Shown here in pieces: positions 8,780 to 17,919 of a DNA stretch of 64,000 bases. Each line of letters starts with the position of its first letter. Position 1 is the first letter of the stretch. The position numbers and the translations under genes were made by a program. Below the pieces are notes generated by a model. It made no database searches. It worked only from the letters and a program-made list of their open reading frames with translations, and had not been told where the DNA came from. Source of the stretch: Clostridiales bacterium (GTDB taxonomy: Bacteria > Bacillota > Clostridia > Oscillospirales > Oscillospiraceae); the NCBI GenBank assembly GCA_012838665.1, contig DUOX01000032.1, positions 1 to 64,000 on the forward strand, given 5' to 3'.

Positions 8780-10309
8780 ATGAGGAGAATGGAAGCTGAC
8801 TTGATAGTAATCGGCGGAGGCATGTCCGGCCTCTCCGCGGCCACCGCAGCCGCCCAAAAGGACGCCAGCGTCATCGTTTTTGAAAAGGGCGGAACCGTTG
8901 GCGGAGCAGCCAACATGGGTATGGGCTTTTTCGCCGTAGAGTCGAAGTACCAAAAGGCGCAGCTTGTTAACCACACTGTGGACGAGCTGTTTAAGGAGTT
9001 TATGGACTATACCCATTGGCGAGTAAATGCCCGCCTGGTAAAGAAACTATTTGAGCAGTCTGCCTCCACCGTAGAGTGGATTGAAGACATGGGCGTAGAG
9101 TTCCTCGGCGCATTCAAGTACTTTGAAAACTCCAACCAAACCTGGCACATTGTCAAGACCCCCGGCTCCAACAAGCCTGCCGAGAGATGCGCTTCCATTA
9201 TGGTTAAGGCCATGAAAGACACTGCCGACGAGCTTGGAGTCGACTTCCTGTTCTACACTTCCGTCAAGGAAATCATCACCGGCGACAAGGGACAGGTTCT
9301 GGGCGTCAGGGCTGTAGACCAGAGGGGCGAGGAAATCGAGGCGGAGTGCTCCGCAATAATCGTGGCCACCGGCGGCTTCGGCGACAATCCGGAGATGATC
9401 AGGGACCGGATAGGCCTCACCTGGGGCCAGGACCTTTTCTCTTTCCGTATCCCCGGACTTAAGGGCGACGGCATCAGGATGGTGGAGGCCATCGGCGGAG
9501 CCATTGACCCCTCAATGATTGAGGTAACCTACACCACCCCCGGTGTTACCAACCTTTATAAGACCATCTCCGAAACCATGCGCCAGCCCAACCTGATGAT
9601 TAACCTGGACGGAAAGCGTTTCATGGACGAGAGTATTATGAACAACACCACCTTTACCGGAAACGCCATCTCCGTGCAGCCCAAACGCAAGGCATTTACC
9701 ATCATCACGGACTCCATCCTGGACGAGTACAGGGCACAGGGCCATCTTGACTATATCACCATTCACCACAACATCCAGAATGTGGACCATTGGGAGGAGC
9801 AGGTTAAAGCCTATTTTTCTGGAGATACCAGCGTCGCCGACGAGGGCCTGTCCTTCCTGGAGGAAGATACCAACAAGATCCCCAACCAGTTCTTTATTGC
9901 CGACAGCCTTGAAGAACTTTGTGCCCAGACCGGCATAAACTACAAGAACGCCCGCAAGACCATCGACGAGTATAACTCCATGGCCGGCCGCTACGACAGG
10001 CAGTTCAACAAGCATCCCAAGTATATGCGGGAGCTGAAGGAAGGCGGCAAGTGGTACGCCGCCGCCCACTATATGTGCGGATACGGCACCCTGGCCGGCA
10101 TCAAGACCGACGACGAACTGCGCGTATTGGATGAGGACTGGAAACCAATCCCCGGCCTCTTTGGATGCGGCACCGACGTCTGCTCCATTTTTGGCGACAG
10201 CTACAACTTCACCATGCCCGGCTCCACCATGGGTTTTGCCATCAATTCAGGCAGGCTGGCCGGCATGAACGCCATAGACTACATCGACTCCGACGAGTTT
10301 GTGGAGTAA
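8780..10309 (+). CDS. FAD-dependent fumarate-reductase-family oxidoreductase
   Basis: A 509-aa flavoprotein of the FAD_binding_2 (fumarate reductase/3-ketosteroid dehydrogenase/urocanate reductase) superfamily. The N-terminal Rossmann motif is VIGGGMSGLSAATAAA, followed by VFEKGGTVGGAANMGMG. ATGGFGDNPEMI lies in mid-protein, and the C-terminal FAD-closing segment is MPGSTMGFAINSGRLAG. No signal peptide, heme-binding or FMN-binding domain is present, so it should be cytoplasmic and receive electrons from a partner protein rather than from quinone. The two upstream iron-sulfur proteins are the obvious donors. Reduction of an alpha,beta-unsaturated acid or ketone is the family expectation; the substrate is unknown. 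It ends the cluster before a strong terminator. Confidence 0.82.
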   Translation: MRRMEADLIVIGGGMSGLSAATAAAQKDASVIVFEKGGTVGGAANMGMGFFAVESKYQKAQLVNHTVDELFKEFMDYTHWRVNARLVKKLFEQSASTVEWIEDMGVEFLGAFKYFENSNQTWHIVKTPGSNKPAERCASIMVKAMKDTADELGVDFLFYTSVKEIITGDKGQVLGVRAVDQRGEEIEAECSAIIVATGGFGDNPEMIRDRIGLTWGQDLFSFRIPGLKGDGIRMVEAIGGAIDPSMIEVTYTTPGVTNLYKTISETMRQPNLMINLDGKRFMDESIMNNTTFTGNAISVQPKRKAFTIITDSILDEYRAQGHLDYITIHHNIQNVDHWEEQVKAYFSGDTSVADEGLSFLEEDTNKIPNQFFIADSLEELCAQTGINYKNARKTIDEYNSMAGRYDRQFNKHPKYMRELKEGGKWYAAAHYMCGYGTLAGIKTDDELRVLDEDWKPIPGLFGCGTDVCSIFGDSYNFTMPGSTMGFAINSGRLAGMNAIDYIDSDEFVE

Positions 10310-10326
10310 AAATACCGTTTTAGGCT

Positions 10327-10362
10327 GAAAACGCCCTCACACCAAGGTGTGAGGGCGTTTTC
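10327..10362. terminator. Bidirectional terminator, redox cluster / feoB
   Basis: Perfect 17-bp stem (10327-10343 with 10346-10362) around a two-base AA centre, ending GGGCGTTTTC on the plus strand. It lies in the 55-bp gap between convergent genes and can serve both. Confidence 0.85.
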
Positions 10363-10364
10363 TC

Positions 10365-12437
10365 TCAGAACAGGCGCGCCACCAGGAAACAGAAAAACAG
10401 TCCGAAGACCGTGGGCAGCAGGGCGGCCAGCAGGGTATAGCCGAGGCTTCCCGTCTCTTTTTTTATGGTTATCATCGTAGTCGAGCAGGGCCAGTGCATA
10501 AGGGAAAAAAGCATAACGCACAGGGCGGTGGTAGCGGTCCAGCCGTTTTCAATCAAAAGTACTCCCAGTTCCTCCAGAGATGTGTAGTCCATCAATGTAC
10601 TTCCCGACATATAGCACATGAGTATGATGGGTATAACAATTTCGTTTGCCGGAAGCCCCAGGATGAAGGCCAGCATTATCACTCCGTCCATACCGAAAAA
10701 ACGGCCAAAGGGGTCCAGGGCCTCCGACAGGATTGAGAGCAGGCTTACCCCTTCATAGGTGATGTTGCCCAAACCCCAGATGATGAGGCCTGCAGGTGCA
10801 GCCACAGTCACCGCTCTCCCCAGTACAAAAAGCGTTCGGTCTAAGATTGAGCGCATAACCACCTGGGCCACCCGGGGTTTGCGATAGGGGGGCAGTTCCA
10901 GGGTAAAGGAGGAGGGTACGCCTCGAAGAATGGTGGCGGACAGCAGCTTTGAGGTGAGCAGGGTCATTAAAACCCCCAAAAGCATTACTCCCGTCAACAT
11001 AAAGGCCGGAGCCAGGGAAAAGGCCGACCCGGCAAAAAACATGGATATCAGCGCAATCAAGGTGGGAAATCGCCCGTTGCAGGGCACAAAGTTGTTGGTT
11101 AGTATGGCAATCAGACGTTCCCGGGGCGAGTTGATGATTCGGCAGCCTGTCACCCCCGCAGCATTACACCCAAAACCCATGCACATGGTGAGGGCCTGTT
11201 TGCCGCAGGCGGAGCATTTTTTGAAGAAGCCGTCCAGGTTGAAGGCGACCCGGGGAAGATAGCCCAAATCCTCCAGAAGGGTAAAAAGAGGAAAAAATAT
11301 GGCCATCGGCGGAAGCATTACGGCTACAACCCAGGCCAGGGTGCGCCAGACCCCATCGAAAAGACTTTCTACAATCATGGGCGGAACCCCCAAGCCCGAG
11401 AAAAAGGACTGCAGCCTGTCTCCCAGCCAGAACAGGCCTTCACCCAAAAGCGCGGAAGGGTAGTTTGCCCCCGATATGGTAATCCACAGGGTCAGGGCCA
11501 GAAGGACTATCATTACGGGGTAGCCCAGGACCTTGTGGGTGAGTATGGCATCAATTTTTCTGTCCCTGTTTGAAAAAGCCTCGTCATCCGGGCTTACGGC
11601 CCCATGGCAGAGCTCAATGGCTTTCTCCACCAGTCGGGCGGCCATCAAATCGCTTAACCTAGTTTGAGAAATGCCCCGCTCCCGAAGCCTGCATTCGGTT
11701 TTTTCCATTGCGCGAGCCAGAGCGGGGTCGGTATCAGGTGATATGTTTAGGTTTTCCTCAATGCTTTTCACGGTGGAAGCGTCTTTTTCCGCCAGGCGGA
11801 GTGCCAGCCACCGGGCGGAGAAAGGCAGGTCGCGGCTCTCCAGCTCCTCTATAAGGGGAGCAAGTGCATATTCAACGTGCATACCATAGTCCAGTTCCAA
11901 GGGGGGGCGGGGCCTCAAGTTGTACAGGGCCTCCAAAAGCCCGTCTATACCCTCGCCCTTACCGGCGGAAAGCCCTGCAACCGGCGCGCCAATCCGCCTT
12001 GACAGCTCCGGCAGATCCAGCCAGACGCCTTTTCTTTTCGCCTCGTCCATTAGATTGACGCATACAATAACATTGCCGGTAATCTCCATAATCTGAAGAA
12101 CTAAATTCAAATTCCGGCGCAGGCAGGTGGCATCACAGACAACTAGCACCGCATCAGCTCCGGCAAAACAGATAAAATCCCGGGCCACCTCCTCTTCCGC
12201 TGAAAGGGCAATTAGGGAATAGGAGCCTGGCACGTCAGCTATCACATAGTGTTTATCTTTATATGTACAATGGCCGTAAGCAATGCCTACGGTCTTCCCA
12301 GGCCAATTTCCGGTGTGCTGGCGCATGCCGGTTAGACGATTGAACAAAGTGCTTTTGCCCACGTTGGGATTTCCAGCCAGCGCCACCAGCATTTTTTTAT
12401 CGCCCTTATCGGTGCTGTGCCTAAATACCATATGCAT
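10365..12437 (-). CDS. feoB: Ferrous iron transporter B (second copy)
   Basis: A 690-aa FeoB without the fused FeoA domain. G1 is GNPNVGKST near residue 22, switch II is DVPGSYSL and the G4 region is NLMDE. The membrane part keeps the two GATE-type segments (FGCNAAGVTGCR, LPANEIVIP) and several helices. The start taken is the ATG at 12437 with AGGAG five bases upstream; the ATG two codons later (12431) is an alternative. The separate feoA gene lies 53 bp upstream on the same strand, so this is a classic feoAB operon. It is only distantly similar to the FeoA-FeoB fusion at 2.7-5.1 kb, suggesting different origins or different metal or affinity ranges. Confidence 0.93.
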   Translation of the reverse strand: MHMVFRHSTDKGDKKMLVALAGNPNVGKSTLFNRLTGMRQHTGNWPGKTVGIAYGHCTYKDKHYVIADVPGSYSLIALSAEEEVARDFICFAGADAVLVVCDATCLRRNLNLVLQIMEITGNVIVCVNLMDEAKRKGVWLDLPELSRRIGAPVAGLSAGKGEGIDGLLEALYNLRPRPPLELDYGMHVEYALAPLIEELESRDLPFSARWLALRLAEKDASTVKSIEENLNISPDTDPALARAMEKTECRLRERGISQTRLSDLMAARLVEKAIELCHGAVSPDDEAFSNRDRKIDAILTHKVLGYPVMIVLLALTLWITISGANYPSALLGEGLFWLGDRLQSFFSGLGVPPMIVESLFDGVWRTLAWVVAVMLPPMAIFFPLFTLLEDLGYLPRVAFNLDGFFKKCSACGKQALTMCMGFGCNAAGVTGCRIINSPRERLIAILTNNFVPCNGRFPTLIALISMFFAGSAFSLAPAFMLTGVMLLGVLMTLLTSKLLSATILRGVPSSFTLELPPYRKPRVAQVVMRSILDRTLFVLGRAVTVAAPAGLIIWGLGNITYEGVSLLSILSEALDPFGRFFGMDGVIMLAFILGLPANEIVIPIILMCYMSGSTLMDYTSLEELGVLLIENGWTATTALCVMLFSLMHWPCSTTMITIKKETGSLGYTLLAALLPTVFGLFFCFLVARLF

Positions 12438-12490
12438 ATCCTCTCCTAAATTACCGCCTCGGCCCAGGGTCGGGCCGGGCGGCATAAAAG

Positions 12491-12727
12491 CTATATGGTG
12501 GTGCGCACCAAAACGGTATGTGCGTCCTCCCTGCGCAGGGCGATTACTGCTCCCTGTATAAGGTAAGCCGTAGGGTCTCCGGAACAGCTCCTGAAAAGGC
12601 TTTTGACGGTTGTACCGGGGGTCAGGCCTATATCCATGAGCCTGCGGCGCTCGGCGCCACTTGCCATCAGGGCGCTGACGGTGCCCGCCTCACCCTGGCA
12701 CAGGGTATCCAGTGTGTATGTGGGCAT
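12491..12727 (-). CDS. feoA: Ferrous iron transport protein A
   Basis: A 78-aa cytoplasmic SH3-fold accessory protein that supports FeoB-mediated Fe(II) uptake. The diagnostic segment RRRLMDIGLTPGTTV is present, and the length is normal (75-85 aa). It is the first gene of the feoA-feoB pair, with feoB 53 bp downstream. Upstream is a 305-bp gap shared with a divergent two-component system. A GAGGT motif lies about 10 bases before the ATG. Confidence 0.9.
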   Translation of the reverse strand: MPTYTLDTLCQGEAGTVSALMASGAERRRLMDIGLTPGTTVKSLFRSCSGDPTAYLIQGAVIALRREDAHTVLVRTTI

Positions 12728-13032
12728 ATTTCATTACCTCGCAGTTTATTTCCAATTTTCAATTGAAGAATGAAAGGAAATAAGGGAATCCGGCCTTGTT
12801 TCTTCAACTTTTTTACTCGTAGGCGGCCGCTCCCATTACAGTCTATGCGCGTTACTTCCGAGTGTGCGGGGGATATATGGCTGAAAGCCGGTTAATACCG
12901 GGGATAAAAAACAAAAAAACCCCTGTTGCCAAAAGCTTTAAGGGACTAATTTTACATTTTGTTCACCTTTGTATTTCCTTCGGCGGTATAATTGGTTTAT
13001 AATAGGTATATAAAGATTCGGGAGGAAGGTTC
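12728..13032. promoter_or_regulatory. Divergent intergenic region, feoA / response regulator
   Basis: A 305-bp AT-rich gap. It holds the palindrome TTCAATTGAA at 12758-12767 in the feoA leader, and two TATAAT-like -10 candidates (12987-12992 and 12998-13003) before the response regulator, neither with a good -35. No recognisable riboswitch, Fur box or coding sequence is seen. Confidence 0.4.
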
Positions 13033-13725
13033 ATGTCGAGAAAAGCCCTTATAGTGGAGGACGACGGAAATATTGCAGAGCTGCTCCGACTGTATCTGGA
13101 AAAAGACGGTTTTGAGGTGGCCATAGCCTCCGACGGCATCCGGGGCGTGGAGATGGTGAAGAGCTTTGACCCGGAGCTGGTTCTGCTGGACATCATGCTG
13201 CCTGGGAAAGACGGCTGGGAGGTCTGCAGGGAGATAAGAAAGACCTCCAGAGTACCCATAATCATGCTGACAGCCAAGGGAGAGACTATGGACAAAATCT
13301 CCGGCCTTGAAATGGGCGCCGACGACTACGTCACAAAGCCTTTTGAAGTAAAGGAGCTTCTGGCCAGAATCCATGCCGTAATGCGCCGCTTCGAGGGAGA
13401 CGAAAAGCCCGGGGAGAAGAAGCTTACCTTTGATAAGCTGGAGATAAACCTGGACTCGTACGAGCTGGTGGTGAACGGCACGCGGGTGGATACGCCTCCC
13501 AAAGAGCTGGAGCTTTTGTTCCATCTGGCCTCCTCGCCCAACCGGGTATACACAAGAAACCAGCTGTTGGACGAGGTTTGGGGCTTTGACTACTTTGGCG
13601 ACTCCCGCACCGTGGACGTACATATCAAGCGCCTCCGCGAAAAACTGGAGGGGGTAAGCCCCCAGTGGTCCTTAAAAACGGTTTGGGGCGTTGGCTACAA
13701 ATTTGAGTTAATCAAGGAGCAATAA
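13033..13725 (+). CDS. OmpR/PhoB-family response regulator
   Basis: A 230-aa transcription regulator: receiver domain (residues 1-~115) and C-terminal winged helix. The acidic pocket is VEDD, the phospho-acceptor is Asp53 in LLDIMLPGKDG, and the conserved Thr/Ser-Ala (MLTAKG) and Lys (VTKPFEVKEL) are present. The DNA-binding end has the SRTVDVHIKRLREKL helix typical of OmpR-type regulators. It sits 10 bp before its histidine kinase. With an HtrA protease next in line, an envelope-stress role similar to CssRS is plausible but unproven; the regulated genes are not known. Confidence 0.93.
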   Translation: MSRKALIVEDDGNIAELLRLYLEKDGFEVAIASDGIRGVEMVKSFDPELVLLDIMLPGKDGWEVCREIRKTSRVPIIMLTAKGETMDKISGLEMGADDYVTKPFEVKELLARIHAVMRRFEGDEKPGEKKLTFDKLEINLDSYELVVNGTRVDTPPKELELLFHLASSPNRVYTRNQLLDEVWGFDYFGDSRTVDVHIKRLREKLEGVSPQWSLKTVWGVGYKFELIKEQ

Positions 13726-13735
13726 ACTCTTTCCG

Positions 13736-15157
13736 ATGAACAGTATATACTTCAAAAACTTTATTGTAACCGCCGGGATGGTACTGCTGAGCTTTCTCAT
13801 ACTGGGCACAGCCTTTGTATTTCTGGGCCGCTCCTTTGTGGTTAACGAAAAGCGAGACAGCATGTACACCAACGCCGAAGAAGTGGCTAAATTCGCCTCC
13901 GCCTACAGGCAGGAGGGGGAGCTGTCCAACTGGAACCTGCGTATGTGGATAAGCACCATCTCGCGGTGCACGGGCAACCACATTTTTATCAGCGATGAAA
14001 AGGGCCTGGTAGTATCCTGTTCCGATATGGAACTGGTGTGCCCCCATATCGGCCAGCAGATGAGCGCCCAGGTAATGCTTGCTCTGGGCCCCGCCGGAAA
14101 GCTAAACCAGCTCACAAACCTGGACGGATTTTACGACAGCGCTTATTATGTGGTGGCAGTGCCCATTTCCACCTCAGAGGGGCTGGTGGCGGGATATGTG
14201 TTTGTAGGTTCGGACAGCTCCACAATCGTGGAGGCCTGGGGGACCTTTATGATCGTGTTCCTTGCCGTAGCCATGGTCATTATGCTCATGGCTGTCTGCT
14301 TTTCTTTCGTTACCTCCAAGCGGCAGGCAAAGCCCATAAACGAGATGGCCTTCGCCGCCCACCGGTTTGCCCGGGGTGATTTCTCAATCCGTGTAGAGGA
14401 CGAGGGCCGGGAAGATGAAATCGGGGAGCTCACCCGCTCCTTTAACGCCATGGCCGACTCCCTGGAAAAAGCCGAGGAGCTGCGCCGGAATTTTATTGCC
14501 AACGTGTCCCACGAACTGAAAACACCTATGACCACAATTTCCGGCTTTGCCAACGGAATTCTGGACGGAACCATACCCCCGGAAAATCAGAGAAAATATC
14601 TGGCCATTATTTCTTCCGAGACCAAGCGGCTGTCCCGGCTGGTAAGGAGCATGCTGGAGCTTTCCAGGATACAGTCTGAATACAATGATGAGCTGAAAAA
14701 AACGCCCTTCGACCTGAATGAAGTTCTCCTTCGCACTTTCCTGGTTTTTGAAGAAAAGATAACCAGCAAAAACCTGGAGGTGGATGTCCAGATTCCCGAA
14801 GAAAGCGTGATTGTGCTCGGAAACAGCGACGGCATTACTCAGGTGATATATAATATCATGGACAACGCGGTTAAATTTGCGCACCCTAACACGACCCTGG
14901 GGCTGTCCCTGTGGAAGCAGGACGGCAAGGCATACGTCTCCGTAAAAAATACGGGCGACACCATCCCTCCCGGAGAGCTGCCTTTTCTCTTTGACCGGTT
15001 CCACAAGACCGACCGGTCCAGGAGCCTGGACAGAGACGGCGTGGGGCTGGGGCTGTATATAGTTAAAACCATACTTAACAACCACGACGAGGATATTTTT
15101 GTCACCAGTAAAGACGGGGTCACAGAATTCATTTTTACCTCCACGTTAAAGACCTGA
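13736..15157 (+). CDS. Membrane sensor histidine kinase
   Basis: A 473-aa two-pass membrane kinase. TM1 is at ~10-32, an extracytoplasmic sensor of about 130 residues follows, TM2 is FMIVFLAVAMVIMLMAV, then a HAMP domain, the H-box NVSHELKTPM with phospho-acceptor His259, the N-box DNAVKF and the G-box GVGLGLYIV. It follows its response regulator by 10 bp. The AAGGAG in the regulator's end lies about 16 bases before the ATG, a weak spacing, so coupling by proximity is likely. The signal sensed is unknown. The neighbouring HtrA protease suggests cell-envelope stress. Confidence 0.92.
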   Translation: MNSIYFKNFIVTAGMVLLSFLILGTAFVFLGRSFVVNEKRDSMYTNAEEVAKFASAYRQEGELSNWNLRMWISTISRCTGNHIFISDEKGLVVSCSDMELVCPHIGQQMSAQVMLALGPAGKLNQLTNLDGFYDSAYYVVAVPISTSEGLVAGYVFVGSDSSTIVEAWGTFMIVFLAVAMVIMLMAVCFSFVTSKRQAKPINEMAFAAHRFARGDFSIRVEDEGREDEIGELTRSFNAMADSLEKAEELRRNFIANVSHELKTPMTTISGFANGILDGTIPPENQRKYLAIISSETKRLSRLVRSMLELSRIQSEYNDELKKTPFDLNEVLLRTFLVFEEKITSKNLEVDVQIPEESVIVLGNSDGITQVIYNIMDNAVKFAHPNTTLGLSLWKQDGKAYVSVKNTGDTIPPGELPFLFDRFHKTDRSRSLDRDGVGLGLYIVKTILNNHDEDIFVTSKDGVTEFIFTSTLKT

Positions 15158-15289
15158 TAAGCTGAAATACTTCTAAAACAGGAGATTTGTCATAAAAAAC
15201 GGAAAATAAATTCACAAAAGTTTCACAGTGTATTCACATAAGCCCGGAAAATATTGTTTATAATTTGATTAAGCTCAAGGGGGAGACGT

Positions 15290-16684
15290 ATGGATTACGA
15301 CAATAATAACAGCCGCTCCAGTTGGTACAGGGGAAGCGACGGGCCGGACGGCGGCCATGTCCCGCCGGTCAACAGTTTCCGGAAAAACAAAGATTCTTCT
15401 TCCTCCCTGCCGGCGGACGTGGACAACTTCACCTATGCAGATCCCGTCCACTCCGCCGGTTTTTCTTCTCCGCACAGGGATACCTACTGGACCCCCGAAA
15501 TTCAGCATAGGGATACAAGGCGCTCTACCAAAATTCTTATGCTGAGCATTTCTGCCCTGATAATTGTAATTGCAGCTTCAATGATATTTATGGGCTCCGA
15601 TACGGTCCAGCCCGGCGGCCAGAAGGACCTCCCCGGCCCGGGGTATGAAGACTACCAGGACTACATTGAGGATTTCTACAAAGAAGTCCCCAGGTCCAAA
15701 ACCACCATACCCTCAGCCCCGGTAGACCCCGGCGTCACTATGGAGCTGGCCGAAACACCACAGGAAGCCCCACTGAACCTCCAGCAAATATACAAACATT
15801 GCTGCCCCTCCGTTGTGGCCATAACGGCCAAGGTGGGAGGGCGCGGGTTTTATTGGGGTACCGGAATAATTCTCAGCGAGAACGGCTATATCGTCACTAA
15901 CGCCCATATTATAGAGGGCACCGAATCGGTAACGGTAACCCTTCAGGACGACCGGGAATTTGAGGCAAAGCTGGTGGGTTCCGATTCCAGAAGCGACATC
16001 GCAGTCTTAAAGATTGACGCCGAAAATTTGCCTTATGCGGAGTTTGGCGATTCCTCCAAGCTGGAGGTTGGCGATGAGGTGCTGGCAATCGGCAATCCCC
16101 TGGGCGAGGAGCTCCGGGGCACCATGACAAACGGCATAATATCTGCCATAAACCGGGGCATAACCTATAATGGCCATTCAATGACACTTCTTCAGACAAA
16201 CGCTGCCATAAACGAAGGCAACTCCGGCGGCCCCCTTATCAACATGCACGGCCAGGTCATAGGCATCACAAATATGAAGATGATGTCCAAATATACTAAT
16301 ATAGAAGGTATAGGCTTTGCAATTCCCACCACCGTTATAAAGCCCGTAGTGGACGAACTCATTAGACAGGGCTTTGTGGCCGGCAGGCCGGCCATCGGCA
16401 TAACCGTGGGAAATATCCCCCCTATGGCGGAGCAATACTACACCCTGCCCGACGGGCTGTACGTCACCAGCGTGGAGGAAAACTCCGACGCCTACAAAAA
16501 AGGCATACGCGAAGGGGACATCATAACTGAGGCAAACGGGACTCCCGTCGCCTCCATAGAAGATATGAACGCCATCAAGGAAACCATGGCCGTGGGGGAC
16601 ACCCTCCTTCTCACCGTCTATCGCAACGGGGAAACCTTTGTTGTGGATGTGGTCCTGATGGATATGTCCGAGCTTTACGGTTAA
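15290..16684 (+). CDS. htrA: HtrA/DegP-type membrane-anchored serine protease
   Basis: A 464-aa S1C protease for quality control of exported proteins. A ~75-residue cytoplasmic N-terminus precedes one membrane anchor (ILMLSISALIIVIAASMIFM, ~83-102). The trypsin-like domain has the triad His206 (TNAHII), Asp236 (RSDIAVL) and Ser312 (GNSGGPL). One C-terminal PDZ domain follows (GLYVTSVEENSDAYKKGIREGD). Length and single PDZ match Firmicutes HtrA. It lies 132 bp after the sensor kinase on the same strand and may be part of that system's regulon. Confidence 0.94.
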   Translation: MDYDNNNSRSSWYRGSDGPDGGHVPPVNSFRKNKDSSSSLPADVDNFTYADPVHSAGFSSPHRDTYWTPEIQHRDTRRSTKILMLSISALIIVIAASMIFMGSDTVQPGGQKDLPGPGYEDYQDYIEDFYKEVPRSKTTIPSAPVDPGVTMELAETPQEAPLNLQQIYKHCCPSVVAITAKVGGRGFYWGTGIILSENGYIVTNAHIIEGTESVTVTLQDDREFEAKLVGSDSRSDIAVLKIDAENLPYAEFGDSSKLEVGDEVLAIGNPLGEELRGTMTNGIISAINRGITYNGHSMTLLQTNAAINEGNSGGPLINMHGQVIGITNMKMMSKYTNIEGIGFAIPTTVIKPVVDELIRQGFVAGRPAIGITVGNIPPMAEQYYTLPDGLYVTSVEENSDAYKKGIREGDIITEANGTPVASIEDMNAIKETMAVGDTLLLTVYRNGETFVVDVVLMDMSELYG

Positions 16685-16784
16685 CCCAACAGGCAGCGAT
16701 TATCTCCAAATAACTTGATTACTTCCTTTTTCCATATAGGCAGCGCAGCGCTGCAAAATCCATTACTCCTCTCTTTTCTTGGTT

Positions 16785-16810
16785 AAACCCCGACATAACG
16801 GTCGGGGTTT
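16785..16810. terminator. Hairpin between convergent htrA and prmA
   Basis: Ten-bp perfect stem AAACCCCGAC (16785-16794) with its complement at 16801-16810 and a six-base loop. The plus-strand arm ends GGTTT but has no long T-run, so termination efficiency is uncertain. Confidence 0.6.
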
Positions 16811-16846
16811 AGTCATTGGTATAATACTTTTATACTTAGCCCTGAA

Positions 16847-17767
16847 CTATTTTGCGCAGTAACAGTACCAGTCTTCCTGGCAGTCGCGGGAAACAATCTC
16901 AAAACCATGAGCTACTAAAGCAGATTCAACTTCGTCCTGCCTGCCTTCGATTATACCGGAGCAGATAAACAGCCCCCCGGGGACCAAAAACCGCCTGACC
17001 ATGGCCGTAAGGGGTATGATAACATCCGCCACAATGTTTGCCAGGACCAAATCATAGACGCCGCCCAGCCGGGCGCGCAGTACCTCGTCCGCCAAAATGT
17101 CCCCGGCATAGACCTGAAAGCGGTCCGGCCCTATGCCGTTGAGGGCGGCGTTTGACATGGCCACATCCGGGGTCTTTGGGTCAATGTCGCAGCCCACAGC
17201 CTCCCTGCAGCCGCACAGCAGGGCGGCAATGCTCAAAATGCCGCTTCCGCAGCCCAAATCCAGCACCCTCTTGCCGGGCCCGGAGTGGTTTTCCACCTGG
17301 CAAAGGCACATGCGGGTGGTGGCGTGGCTGCCCGTGCCGAAGGTAAGGCCAGGGTCCAGCCGCAGGGGGATACGGTCCCCCGTATCCGGGGACTCCCACT
17401 GGGGAACCACCATCAGCCGGTGGCCTATCTCCATGGGCCTGTAAAATTCCTTCCAGTTGTTCTCCCAGTCGCTGTCCGCCACATAGGATATTTGGGGAGA
17501 AAGCCCCAGCTTTGACCTTATCCGGCGTATTATCTCGGCGCCCCCCATGTCGTCGGGGAGGTAGAACTTTACTTGGGACCGGCCTCTGAACCGCTGCTCC
17601 AATTCTTCATCTATATAATCCCAATACTGCTGGTTATTTTCCAAAAACTCCTTAAAGTCCACTTCATCCTCGATGACCATGCCAGGCACTCCCAGGGCCT
17701 CCAGCTGAACACACAGGTCTTCGATTTCCTCGCTTTTTGTCTCAATCACTGCCTCAATCCAACGCAT
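16847..17767 (-). CDS. prmA: Ribosomal protein L11 methyltransferase
   Basis: SAM-dependent enzyme (306 aa) that methylates lysines and the N-terminus of ribosomal protein L11. The N-terminal substrate-recognition domain is followed by a Rossmann methyltransferase domain with FGTGSHATTRMCL, VLDLGCGSGILSIAA (SAM motif I) and the NPPY-like LANIVADVI. The start is taken at 17767, with AAGGAG nine bases upstream; a longer reading to 17839 adds non-conserved residues. Length is typical (300-315 aa). It is divergent from the FNT channel gene. Confidence 0.93.
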   Translation of the reverse strand: MRWIEAVIETKSEEIEDLCVQLEALGVPGMVIEDEVDFKEFLENNQQYWDYIDEELEQRFRGRSQVKFYLPDDMGGAEIIRRIRSKLGLSPQISYVADSDWENNWKEFYRPMEIGHRLMVVPQWESPDTGDRIPLRLDPGLTFGTGSHATTRMCLCQVENHSGPGKRVLDLGCGSGILSIAALLCGCREAVGCDIDPKTPDVAMSNAALNGIGPDRFQVYAGDILADEVLRARLGGVYDLVLANIVADVIIPLTAMVRRFLVPGGLFICSGIIEGRQDEVESALVAHGFEIVSRDCQEDWYCYCAK

Positions 17768-17919
17768 AACTTCGCTCCTTCGGTTTCTTTCAAGTGTAAA
17801 ATAGCGGCTTGTCGGTGTCAACAAAAACCGTAGTATCATGTTGCCTTTTTTAGCTGTATAGGTTAAACTTATTTTATCAAGGCTATAAACTTATATTATT
17901 ATCGAGGGGCTGATACCGT

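Noticed and set aside
12901..12960. GGGG...CCCC hairpin as a terminator or riboswitch before the response regulator
   Set aside because: Only four G-C pairs close a 16-base A-rich loop, too weak to call.
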